The position numbers and the translations under genes are program-made. From Takakia lepidozioides (lineage: Eukaryota; Streptophyta; Takakiopsida; Takakiales; Takakiaceae), in assembly GCA_030704615.1 (NCBI GenBank), contig CM060731.1, positions 60,618,756-60,682,755 of the forward strand: 64,000 bases of DNA, in the 5' to 3' direction. Below the pieces are notes generated by a model. It made no database searches. It was not told where the DNA came from and worked only from the letters and a program-made list of their open reading frames with translations. Of the stretch, positions 47,101-57,120 are shown one piece after another. Numbering within the stretch: the first letter of the stretch is position 1; every line of letters begins with the position of its first letter.

Positions 47101-47396
47101 AGATGAAGGAGGCGGGGTATGTGCCTGACATGCGCTTTGTATTGCATGATGTGGGGGAGGAGGAAAAGGAATTTTCTCTTTGCCACCACAGTGAGAAGCT
47201 GGCCATTGGTTTCGGGCTGATCAGCACGACCCCTAGGACGCCTCTCCGTCTCATCAAGAATCTTCGAGTGTGTGGTGACTGCCACACCTCCACCAAATTC
47301 ATCTCAAAGATTGTTGGCCGAACAATTGTTGTACGGGATGCTAACCGCTTTCACCACTTTAAAGATGGGATTTGTTCTTGTGGGGATTACTGGTGA
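44169..47396 (+). CDS. PLS-class PPR-DYW editing factor fused to OSB PDF half-motif (copy C)
   Basis: Intact single exon encoding, in order, the second half of a PDF motif (IDPRGPDFKHKITYDSLWIN), an Ala-rich linker, a divergent PPR stretch, six near-identical 101-residue L-S-P modules, E/E+ and a full DYW deaminase domain (HSEKLA, CGDCH, CSCGDYW end). Upstream of the acceptor the frame closes at a TGA (44139), and no ATG precedes the PDF part, so translation must start in an upstream exon or at Met 44313. The last module is the most divergent (HGCIAKAGIV). Expected to bind a long pyrimidine/purine pattern in organellar RNA and edit C to U. The flanking homology to the other two copies ends about 120 bases after the stop. 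Confidence 0.86.
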   Translation: MDPRGPDFKHKITYDSLWINSYKKPAWVDGQLKAAAAATQLIKSGTSTMTTASGRGSREGVHNASSGTSGHVQMLCEAGRLKEALQTLNQGGISADSEIYVCLLHKCIKVKGLEAGKQVHTHIIQSGFTPNVFLLNTLVNMYVKCGSIMDAHQVFNRMPQRSLITWNIMLAGLTKHGCGRNALETYEQMMGEGVKPNHITFVCVCSACASLAALEKGKEVHGDIVRAGIVPDVILNTALVDMYAKCGSIEDAKGVFNSMAERNVVSWNAMLAGYAQQGRGMKALETYEQMMGEGVKPNQITFVCVCSACASLAALEKGKEVHGDIVRAGIVPDVILNTTLVDMYAKCGSIEDAKGVFNNMAERNVVSWNAMLAGYAKQGRGMEALETYEQMMGEGVKPDHITFVGVCSACASLAALEKGKEVHGDIVRAGIVPDVILNTALVDMYAKCGSIEDAKGVFNNMAERNVVSWSAMLAGYAQQGRGMEALETYEQMMGEGVKPDHITFVCVCSACASLAALEKGKEVHGDIVRAGIVPDVILNTALVDMYAKCGSIEDAKGVFNSMAERDVVSWNAMIAGYAQHGRGMEALETYEQMMGEGVNPDHITFVCVCSACAILAALEKGKEVHGDIVRAGIVPDVILNNTLVDMYAKCGSIEDANGVFHNMAERDVVSWNAMIAGYAQQGRGMEALETYEQMMGEGVKPDHITFVCICSACASLAALEKGKEVHGCIAKAGIVPDVILNNTLVDMYAKCGCIEDAKGVFHNMAERDVVSWNVMIAGYAQHGCHREVVQLFEGMQKNGLKPDSITYICVLSACSHVGLLNEGRRYFDSLSQDHGVTPTVKHFGCMVDLLGRAGQLDEAVDLINKMPMNPDAVVWKALLGACRIHGNVEMAERAATSILTWDEQDAATYVLLSNIYAAAGRWDDTAKVRRMMKVRGVRKEPGRCCIEVGNRVHTFVVDDKLHPRIKEIHAELRRLSGQMKEAGYVPDMRFVLHDVGEEEKEFSLCHHSEKLAIGFGLISTTPRTPLRLIKNLRVCGDCHTSTKFISKIVGRTIVVRDANRFHHFKDGICSCGDYW

Positions 47397-49420
47397 AAGG
47401 ATGTTTTCTTGGAAAGATGCAAGTTCTTGCTTGATTCAGTGATCTGTGTAGCTACTCAGATTATCCACCATTTCCTGAGAGTATTGACCATGATGTACTG
47501 TTGAGTCCATTTCTGTACTGTTGAGTCATAGCGGATTGGTCATAGATGCCTGTTCGGTCATAGGCCAACTTATCCTAGTGGTTTGGATGGAAGGCTAGTG
47601 ATGAATTGATAATCCCCAGAGTTCTTGACGTTGATCTTATGAGGTAAAATTCGGGGGCTCTACTCTTCCCACCACGAGAACTAAACAGGGCCACTCACCT
47701 CGTCAGTCCAATGCGACCGCATCATGCCGCTGCAGCGGAAGAGAAAACGACATGGGCGGCCACACCCGACTTTCACTTAAGACATGCTTCATCCCCTAAT
47801 TGACTCCCTGCTCATTTGTGCATGATTGTGTGAGATACCATCCCGTGTAGGCCACGCGTCCAAGCACCTGGACTTTGCCATCCCTCACTGAGCTACATGT
47901 ACACCATGTTCAACGATGTTGATTTCATCAAAGCTTCCCTAGATTTCCCTAAATTTCACCTTAGTGGTTGATTTCAATTGTGTTCTAAACTAGTGTGTCA
48001 TGCACTCTCAAGGCCGTCATTTCTTAGCTATTTCTACATATTCAGTATTCTGAGATCTGTCTGAACCTTGCTCACAACTTACAGCGTTCATGCTATGCAA
48101 TGACTACGCAAAGACAGGTGACACCGTGTACAAATCTACTGTTTCCACTTCTCTCATTGCTTCATAATATATGGAGTTCATACAACCCATGATTTCACTC
48201 CGGTGGCTAAGTGACCAATCCCGTGACTGATTCTCTCACACAATCCACGGTATTTACTGCTCTACATCTCCATGTTGCCTTCTCTTGGTGTACAATCTGT
48301 TTTAAAACAGTCTCGGCGGCGCCACCTCGGTTGGCCTAACTACCCTTCTTTCTATCATCTACAATGCTTCAGTCACCTTTAGCGTATAAGAACCATCAAC
48401 TATTTTGACCACGAACTTGCAGTTTTATCCGTAAGGGGCTAGATTCATCTCAGCCAGCTATTCTATTAATTAATACATCTATGGTTCATGTTTTGTACAG
48501 GTCCGTAATACATAGGAATGTACGAATGTACGGTTCCTGATTAATAACTGCTTAGCTAAAACGATCATTGAGATCTGGGGGCTCTTCTATACATGATTCT
48601 TCATCAAAATACTGTGGATTCCGCTTCACGTAGTCATGAAAAAAAATATCCTTCACTATTTCCATGGTGGTTTCTTTTGGCATCAACATTGTCCGCCATA
48701 AAGCTTCACACTTGCCCAAATTCAAACCCTTCCGCAAAAACGTACGCGATGCATAAAATTTTGTCGATTTTATGCATCGCTAACATGCAGCCTGAGAATG
48801 TACATGTTAATTGCTTCCCATATCGTTGGTGAAAATGATAGATGAAGGCACTTTCGAAAATATTTGATGGTGTAAAACACACACGGTTTTTGAGCTCTGC
48901 ACTACCAACTAGTGCGAACATTCTTTCCCCTCTTCCATAGAGGTTGGGTAGCGGCTGGCAGTCCCGATTTTTTATTTTGAATATTTAATTGTTAGGTATA
49001 TCAGCCAGCGCTAGCCTTCCAATTTTGTAATTAGGGTGGAACCATTACGCAACTAGTCGTTTGTTTTACTCAACATGTAGGGCTTCCCCGGAAAGTGTTG
49101 AATTGTACTTTGTTGAACTTGTACCTTCGCTTCACTTGGAGCCACTATTCTGGTCTCCTTCCTACCGGAAGGCAGTAGCCCTTTGGCATCAAAAGACGCC
49201 ATAATTTACAGAGGCTCCTTCGGGAGGTGTCATATATATATATTTCGATCGTTTGCATATGACTATTCAATTTTTTTGAATTATTCAATTGAATAGGTAT
49301 CCAATACGTAATCACTTGTAGAAATTAACAGAATAGTAGCAAATTAAAAGTCCATCCAATAATTTCAAATGAAATATGTTAAATGACTGAGGCAACTCAC
49401 CCTTCGTCTGTCTCATTCAG
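47397..49420. other. Gene-poor stretch
   Basis: Homology to the other PPR copies continues to about 47510, then unique sequence. The minus-strand frame 48552-48737 (KCEALWRTMLMPKETTMEIV) could be an exon but is not recognised and lacks partners. Confidence 0.4.
48746..48780. other. Perfect 14-bp hairpin
   Basis: GCGATGCATAAAAT (48746-48759) and ATTTTATGCATCGC (48767-48780) are exact inverse complements around a 7-base loop. No terminator role is expected in a plant nuclear genome; it may be a remnant of a small element or part of a transcript structure. Confidence 0.6.
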
Positions 49421-49429
49421 TGTGTTTTT

Positions 49430-49680
49430 TGGGCGAAAAATCGCCAAATGGCGACCTCAAAAAATTAAAATGGAATATTCTGTCGTCAATTCCCAATTTT
49501 TTCATGGATGAAATCGCCAAACTTCTAGAAAGAAATAATAATAATGGATGAATTTTCCAAATATGGATGAATTTTCCAAATATGGATGATATAAATGGAT
49601 GCAAGTACTTAAGAGGATGATTCTATCCAAATTTCAGTGGATGACCAGAACATATAGCTATTTCTTGTAAAACTTAATAA
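49430..49680 (-). repeat. Dispersed repeat, CATCCA-rich, copy 2
   Basis: Reverse-complement relative of 11610-11885. Contains a 20-base tandem (TGGATGAATTTTCCAAATA repeated) and the shared CCAAATTTCAGTGGATGA end. Confidence 0.6.
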
Positions 49681-50156
49681 CCACTCGTGCTATTTTTCAA
49701 ATTTAAAAAAATCACTGGTCTCATTCCTTCAGAAAAATATAAAAATAATATTAAAGCAAAACAAATGGTCGTAGTTTCGATAACGAGACTCCGATAAGCT
49801 GTCGAGTTTTTGCAAACGAAAACGGAACTGAGTCGGTCATTGACCTATGTTGTTGTGTAGCATCCCTTTCTGTGATGAGAGCACCCGTTGATGCGAGGTG
49901 CTGTCAGCCCGCATTGCCATGGTTTGGGAAGGTACAAGCCACCTACACTGTTGTCGGTTGCTGTCGTCCAAACTGTCTAGCACGAATCCGTTGAAGAGAG
50001 GGTGAATTCTGAACTTGTTTTTGAACTGGTGAGCAAGGAAGAAAGGCAACTGTTGCATTGGCTGCTGTTGCATTGGCAAGACTGTCTTCTTGAGCACGCA
50101 GATAGTTGTGAAATAAAGACTTGGACAGTTCAGACAGAGGCAAGTCTTGGGAGGCA
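49681..50156. promoter_or_regulatory. Upstream region of BIN4
   Basis: No clear core promoter. A short GCATTGGCTGCTGTTGCATTGGC duplication lies at about 50055-50077. Confidence 0.25.
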
Positions 50157-53100
50157 ATGGAGAGGGAGGAGAGGGATGATTCACCAGATTGGCTTCATCA
50201 ATACCAGGTTTATCATTCTGCCCGTATATCATTCTTTATACATGCCGTGTTGCAGGATCTTGCATCTGTTGTATGGTTTCTCCATTCTTGTTTCGGACCT
50301 AGTTTTAAATACATTCTTTATATTTCTCAGGGCCCATCGAAAACGTTTCTGGGATCAGATTCTTCTCCTTCCAGTTCTCCTTCAAGAAGCAAAAGAGGCG
50401 GACATTTACAACGTAAAGGATTACAAAAACAGGACCATGGTGTAGAAGCCAGCTCCTTGTATAATAAGTCGGACGATGCTGAGAATACTTTGCAAATAAT
50501 ATCATTGGATGACACTGACGAAGATATCCCTGAGAACCGGCTCAGAGCTCGTGGCAATGACAAAGAGGTCGCAAGTTCCCCAGAAGCATCTGGGAAAGGA
50601 ATGCTGACATCAGCGAAGGCAAGAAAGTCCCTTGCTGCTCGCGGCAGCATTCACATGAATGCTGACGAGGATGAGAAGTTGGCAGCTGTAAAAGCCGTCC
50701 ACTCAAAAAAGAAACGGCTGCGAGCAAATGTTTTGGAAAGTGATGACGATGAGATGGAACCCATCGAAAGCAAGAGAAAATGCTCGAAGGTGACTGAAAT
50801 TGAGGGAAATCCAGCCAAAAGAGTTGCAAAGGGGGAGCCACAAAAGGATGAGGTCGATGATACAGATTCAGAACCCTTGCTTGGGCTTTTGAATGGGGGT
50901 GGAGAAACTCTGTCAAATCCCAGTGGCAGTGATGGAAGCAAGCAAGTGGGAAAGAAGAAGGCACAAGGAGCTGCAGCACTTCCAGCATTGGCAGAAGATA
51001 TAGCATCTCTCTCGCAAGATGTTGCCAGTCAAAGTCAACAAGGTGTGGGGCAAGATGAAACAGGGGAAGCACAAGAACGGAGGGTGAAGCCCCGGGTGAG
51101 TGTGCTTGTTATGTTAATTCCCATTTCTGCTCTGTCCATCCTGGACTTGATGTCACCCTTCCCTTCTTTCTATCTCCATTTTGTCTCTGCATCCTGCTGG
51201 GTCGCACGGTGTGATAGACAGGGGACTCATTCACGTGTCGCATTTGTGCTAACCACAGAGAGGCTACTTTCTGCCCTTTTATGTATGCAGTGTGTCTGGA
51301 AGTTCAACCACCAGGTGTCACATCAGTGTCCAGGTAGAGGGCTACAGTGGCAGTGCTGAGTCCTGATATAGGTAATAACGTCATGCTTTCTAGTGATGAC
51401 AATGCCAGTGCTTACAGCAATACAATCTCTCCAGGTTACGTTATTACTGATGGAAATTTGCGAGTGACTTGGTGTCCCATGGGAACTATGACCTCAGGAT
51501 TACATCATGGCCACCTTTTACAATGAATTGTGAAGGACTGATTTTGTCTGTCTGAATGGCGTTGAGTTTGAATGTGAAGAGTTGATATAATTTTTTCCCG
51601 TTTGCCCACGGTAGGAAGCTTTAAGAAAGGGATGACACAGTGACTAAGGTTTTTTGTGCCTACTACTTTTTTATGCAGGTGGCTTCCACTCTGCCTTTGG
51701 TATTTGCTGAAAAAATCCATAAGTCAAAGGTACTTCCCCACCTCTTATGGACTTCTGGCTAAACAGCATTGTGCCTCTGACAGTCTAGTATTGTCGTGAA
51801 ACAAAGGATATCATAGTACAATCTCAAATTTGTGTATTTCAGTTGAGGTGTTCTTTGTGCTCTCCTGCAGGGTTTGCGATGATTCCTACAGCCGAAAGGA
51901 TAGAGGGCCGAGTTAGAATAATCTCAGAAAGCCTGTAGTTTCTGGCTTGCATTGCCAATTCTTGGTGTCGCAAGGGGGTGATGAGCTGTGGATACTGTGT
52001 GTGACTAGGTGCTGGTGGAGTGTGAGGGAGATGCGCTTGATTTGAGTGGAGACATGGGTGCAGTGGGGCGCTTTTCTGTGTCTGCAGGTCAGGCCAAGAG
52101 TGAGAATGGGCTTTTACTTGATTTGAAAGGTAACAAAGCATGCACTCTTAGTCTCGAACTATGTTGTGTTGAGGACAGTTTGAAAACTGGCTCTTAAGCT
52201 GGATGTTGTGCGTGGCTTTCTAGTGCAGGGCATGTGGTAGTGGAATGTAATGTACTCATGAGACGTTGTGTGCCGTAGCATTGTAGCCATTGACCCCGTG
52301 CCCAGTTTGAGCGGAACACAAAGGGACAGCCTACCTTTGTCAAGGGGTGACGCCGGTAGTAAGACTTACCTTGGAATACACAATTGATCTGGGTCCTCTG
52401 GATATCCTCTAGAAATCCTTTAACACAAGCATCAACCTGCTGTGTGTGGTTTGCCCAATAACTAGGCCCCAAAAGGGCCTGGCCTTTTGGCTCAGCCTCG
52501 AGACTTTCAAAGTTGGTAAACAGAGGTACAGGCACAATTCCCTTGATAGATTTGAAGAGAGCGCCTCTCCGGTGAGAGAACTCCGGACAATGAATCAGAA
52601 ATTGAATATTATCTACAGGTTGCCCACACAACGACAATTGCACTCTCCCTTTCCTCTCTGCTTCTGTTTGCTGTTCGAAGGTAGGCTTCCCGGCCTGAGT
52701 TTAAATTTCAGTCGAGTGCCGAGTGTGGTAGTGGAATGACCAAGACCAGGCTTGTCATGTTCTGGAGGGACTTGTTTCAGTCTCACTGCATTCTCATTTA
52801 CTTCAGAGCATTGAGAACAGTTGAGTTAAGTAGCTACAATGTGATTTGTTGTGCAGGTGTCATCTACAAAACAACAATTGTGCCCTCTAATACATTCTTT
52901 GTGGTAAGTGTTGCTTCCAGCGTCTTGTTTAAGCAATGTTCCTTAGTTTTGGTTCTGCCTTGTTTATCTGGATGCATGCAAGCATCATGCTTTCTAGTTT
53001 TCTTTCTACCTCTATCCTCTGGAGCTTCCAAATTTATTTTATGTGCGAGAGCGATGGGAGGACAAGTGGCAATGTGTGAAAGAAGGATTGGTGGGTGGCA

Positions 53101-54293
53101 GGTGAATGTGGGCCAAGCAGAAGCAAAGGTGGGTGGGGGATACTCGGAGCTTGTTCTTGTCTTGCTGCTTTAGTTGGCCTCCTCCTGTACCATGAGTGCA
53201 TCATGTGTGCCCAAATTGCTTGTGGAACCTTCATCCAGGTCCCTTCACCACATTCCCAGTCATGTTGTATATGCAATAACCCCATTTCTTTCCATTGTAT
53301 ATACTTTCTATATTTATGATTAGTCTGTCTGCATTTGAACTTTCAGGGCGGTTGTTTGCTCTATAGAGAAAGGGTTGATGAGTAGGAGTTTGTAGAATCA
53401 AGGAGAGATGCTCGATTCGAAGGGACAAAATGTGACATATGCACAGGTTGGTGTGCTCAGGTGGAGGCAATCATGAACGACTTTGTTCAGTTGCATGCTG
53501 ATGCAGATCACAACGAACTTGAAAGCATGGTTGAAGGTCAATGCTCTGCCTGAGCTTTTGTGTGAGCCTGGTGCCTGCACCTTGACAGAGGGAAGTGTGC
53601 TAGTAGTGTGCGGATTTTCACAAGGTATCAAAATGGGTGTGGCAGGAACACTGGAAGGATTCTCATTTGACTCGGATGAAGAGGGAGAACGACCAGCTCC
53701 AGCTGCTGCTACTAACAAAGATGCACCTGAAGATAGTGATGATGGCGCCACACCATCCAAGCAGATGAAAACTTCCACCAAAACTGGAGTATGATACCCA
53801 TGCGTCTTTCTATAAACTGTAGATGTGATCACACGGGCCATGAGACCTTAAATTGGTCCAAGATTGGACTCCTTAGGTGGTCTAAGTAGGTGTGGAACTT
53901 GATGCCAGAAAGATTCTCCATTTACTGAGAAGCTAATGTGTATGTTCAATGCAGAAGGCAGGCAAGGGCAAGTCGCTGGCAAAGAAAACAGCAGCAGGCA
54001 AAGGCAAAGCTTCACGGGGCAAAGGCAAAGCTGTCCCTAAGGTTCTAATCTGTAGCCCTCGACCTTTGATTTGGTTTGTATTTGCCTTCCTCTATCAAAC
54101 ACGTACTACCCATCTTAGTTTTCTGGTTGTTTTTATGCCTCGCAAGTTTGCTTCATTGCAGTGCACAGCCAGACAGGTATAGTAAAGAAGTATCTTCATA
54201 AGGCAACTCTTGCAGGGTGGAGGTGGCAAGAAAACAGCAGCCAAGAAGACTTCCAAGCCTTCTGTTACCAAGAAACCCAAGGGGAAGGTATAG
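50157..54293 (+). CDS. BIN4: BIN4/MIDGET, plant topoisomerase VI complex subunit
   Basis: Ten exons join in frame to 481 residues: 50157-50207, 50331-51095, 51679-51729, 52009-52129, 52857-52903, 53102-53128, 53461-53536, 53646-53788, 53955-54041, 54216-54293. The N-terminus has the SPDWLHQYQ motif. Exon 2 is an acidic/basic low-complexity region. The conserved core is VECEGDALDLSGDMGAVGRF, GVIYKTTIVPSNTFFV, NVGQAEAK, VEAIMNDFVQL and MVEGTLEGFSFDSDEE. The tail (exons 9-10) is Lys/Gly-rich, like a topoisomerase II C-terminus. BIN4 binds DNA in the nucleus with TOP6A, TOP6B and RHL1 and is needed for endoreduplication. The stop lies in a GTATAG that could also be read as a splice donor, but the in-frame stop gives the expected end. 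A LINE fragment sits in intron 4. Confidence 0.88.
52233..52738 (-). mobile_element. 5'-truncated LINE inserted in BIN4 intron 4
   Basis: The 476-base insert (52248-52723) is flanked by a perfect 15-base duplication TGTGGTAGTGGAATG (52233-52247 and 52724-52738). On the minus strand it encodes the C-terminal part of a LINE ORF (FLIHCPEFSHRRGALFKSIK). It matches the 3' part of the 2.7-4.1 kb LINE (GCCCAGTTTGAGC, TTTGCCCAATAACTAGGCCC). It lacks the RT and cannot move by itself. It does not touch the splice sites. Confidence 0.88.
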
Positions 54294-57120
54294 GTTGCTC
54301 TGTCTTGTGTAATGGTTTATTATAATCTAATATCCTTACCACATTGAGGCTCTCCAAAAAGTTGACTTCAATCAGTGAAACGTGTGTACAAGTTAGTATG
54401 TGACAAGCTGTGAAATCTTTTGACATGGTCACAAGTTGGTAATCAGATTGGAAGGATCGACTTTATGTATCCTCTCCTAGATTGGTGAATCTCTTGAACA
54501 TGGACATATATTAGGGCCACTTTACACTATGGTGACGTTTGGGGAGTTTGAGCCTTGTCACTTGTTACAAGACTCAGACCCTCATGTGGGTACTGGACAC
54601 ACATTCCTTGCATTGGAAGACAACCTTGTATGGTCTAACACATTCCCTTTACATTTCTGGAGACAGCTTAAAAGACTCCTCATAATGACCGTGCCCAGTA
54701 GACCCTGCAATCATCACAGTCCTCAAGATCACATTGTGTTCGGGCATCTTCAAGAAGACTCGTCGCGCAGCTGCCACACTCCCGCACCTACAGTTCAGTC
54801 TGACAACAAGACATCATCAATTTACTATCCACCTTCAAGCAACGGAAATTGAAAGAAGCACCTGGGAAATCGACTTCGAGACAGAGAGGTATCGCAACTG
54901 CAAGTAAACTAGCCCTAACCCTTTGTGTCATACAACATCAGTTTTCGTCTGTGCAAAGGCCCCAAACTTGAAGGAAGATCTTGACAAAGAATGTGGATCG
55001 GGAAGAATTTTATCGATTCTCCGGGCAAACAAGGTCGCCCTGATTTGAAGAGTGTGCTGGAGAGTGGAACACTCCTCATTACTGGAATTGGATGAAGAAA
55101 GGGGCTGCAAGGGTAGGGCACCAACTTTCTGAGCCTCTAAAACTTCTGCAAGATGGTCAGCCAACAAGAAGAAGGGTTTTGTGTACAATTCCAATACTTT
55201 GGTTATATCGGATGCGAGTAAACCAGAAGACATTTCCAATATATGCGACAAGCACCTGGAAAAGCTGATTTGTACAAAACAATACGATGGGAATTGGGAA
55301 CTGTGGACTACTACAAAGTGAACAAAAGAAAGCGCTCTTAGTCTACCTCAGCTTTCAGCTTCAAGCTTACCTGCGCTCTTGTGAAAGAACTGCTAGCGAG
55401 CCCTTCATGAGACACTGAAGCCCTTGAACATCGGCGATGGCAGCTAAACCTCTCGACCTTCCTTCACTCGTCGCTCACGAGGCTGCTTTCAGACAAGGAG
55501 AATAATCTGAACAGCGCACTTGACGACAATCCGGTAGAGACGGATCTTCGTAAGAATCGCCATTCCTCCCTCAGGGCTGGAATGATTCGAATATACTTAC
55601 ATTGGTGGATCAGCCCATATGTTTGCCCAACCCTGGTTTGAGCCCAGGACCTGATACTTAGAAGGTGTGGCCGCCTTTTGGATCAACCCTAAAGCACTGA
55701 CATTGCGGGGAACGATGGATGGATGAACTCTCTGAGGATATAGGATGAATGATGCGCGGCAGGTTGGTCGGGGTGGATGAGTGGGAGAACTGTTGCAGGG
55801 AGGCAATGGATGAACTCTCTGAGGATGTGGGATGAATGGGCGTAGGCAGTTTGGTCGGGGTGGATGAGTGGAGAACAGTTGGAGGGAGGCGATGGATGGA
55901 CGAGAAGCAAGGACGGTGGAATGTCCGCGGGTGGAAGCGAAGCGCAGTCGGGGCATCCGCGAGATCTCGCACAGAAACTGCAGCGCATTGCTGCCAAAAT
56001 GGGAGCAAGCCAGACTCTTGTGCTGCCATCGCGCTCTGCGTTGCCTTGTTTGGAGCTGGAAGATTAGTCGAGGCATCGCTGGGGCTGCGGGGACATGCTG
56101 CGGGACCTTCGCTTGAGAAGCAAGAGGCAATTATGAAAGTGATTGATTGTTTTGGAAGGTCCAGCCGAGGATTGTGAGAAAGGGGAGGGGAGAGGAGTGG
56201 CAGGGCTCAGGGGATGATTTAATGGTGATTTGGTGCCTCGGGTGATCAACTTTCTAGTCTGTTTACTCGTCGGGGGCACGAAGGCTGCTTTACAAGATGT
56301 GTGGGGGAAGGAAACATCCAAAGGAGGCTGGAGACAGCGACGGGATGTGTTTACATGCTGATAGGAGAAGAAGGTGGTGTTGTATGGATTGAGAAGTCTT
56401 CCGGTTTGAAGCCGAAGTGAGACTGGAGACGGCGAAGTGGGGGTATCTGCCTTGTACGAGTCGGAAGAAGCAGCTCAAACCATGCTAGAGCAGGATCAAA
56501 ATGTTGGGGATTGCTGAAAGCCGGCGGCGCAAAGAGAGACATGGGTGTGACGAGGAAGCAGCTGTTGCTGATCATAGGATATAACGTTCTTCGGTGGTTG
56601 TGATATGCAGTGATTGTGGGACGGGGACGCTTTGTGAAGAGGCGGTGGCGGGCGTGACGAGTGGGTGTCATAGCACGGGGCATGATGTTGGTTTTGGAAG
56701 GGGCTTGCTTGCTGAAGTCGAGGTTCCCAAGCCCCCATTTTACAAGTGGTGACGCTTTATCTGGTCTTCAGCTGCTTCGGAGTTGGACTTGTGACCAGCC
56801 TTTGGCGCTATGGTCATGATGGCAATCACTTCATGGGTCATTCGACGGATTGTCAGAGGACAAGCTCTCTCAGAAGAAGCAGCGGATTGCCTTGTTGGTG
56901 GACATAGTAGGGACATGCAACCAGAGCAGGGGTATCGTATTTCAGGGAAAGCCTTCTAGATACGGAGGCCGTGTTAGTATTGCAGATGGGAGTTGGTTCC
57001 AACACAAACATTGACGACAACTGTAGCAGGTAGAATCAGTTGAACCAAGGGGTGGCCTTCGGCTCTTTACATCAAAGTGATACATATGCCAAGACAAGAG
57101 TGAGAGTGGAGGAACATCAG
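54294..57120. other. Intergenic, BIN4 to ANKRD13-like gene
   Basis: Includes a tandem duplication of about 87 bases near 55720-55895 (each starting GGATGAACTCTCTGAGGAT). Open frames on the minus strand there (55597-56130) are Pro/Ser/His-rich products of that repeat and are not called. The part nearest 57.1 kb is probably promoter and 5' UTR. Confidence 0.4.
55720..55895. repeat. Tandem duplication, 87-bp period
   Basis: GGATGAACTCTCTGAGGAT recurs at 55721 and 55808, each followed by GGATGAAT and GGTCGGGGTGGATGAGTG. A third partial start (GCGATGGATGGACGA) is near 55888. Confidence 0.65.

Noticed and set aside
50121-50156. Longer BIN4 start at 50121
   Set aside because: The codon there is TTG; the first ATG is 50157, just before the conserved SPDW motif.
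55597-56177. Pro/Ser-rich frames on the minus strand and a frame on the plus strand
   Set aside because: They are driven by an 87-bp tandem duplication and base composition.
57040-57120. Longer ANKRD13-like start at 57040
   Set aside because: The codon is TTG and the extra residues are not conserved in the family as I know it; first ATG is 57121.
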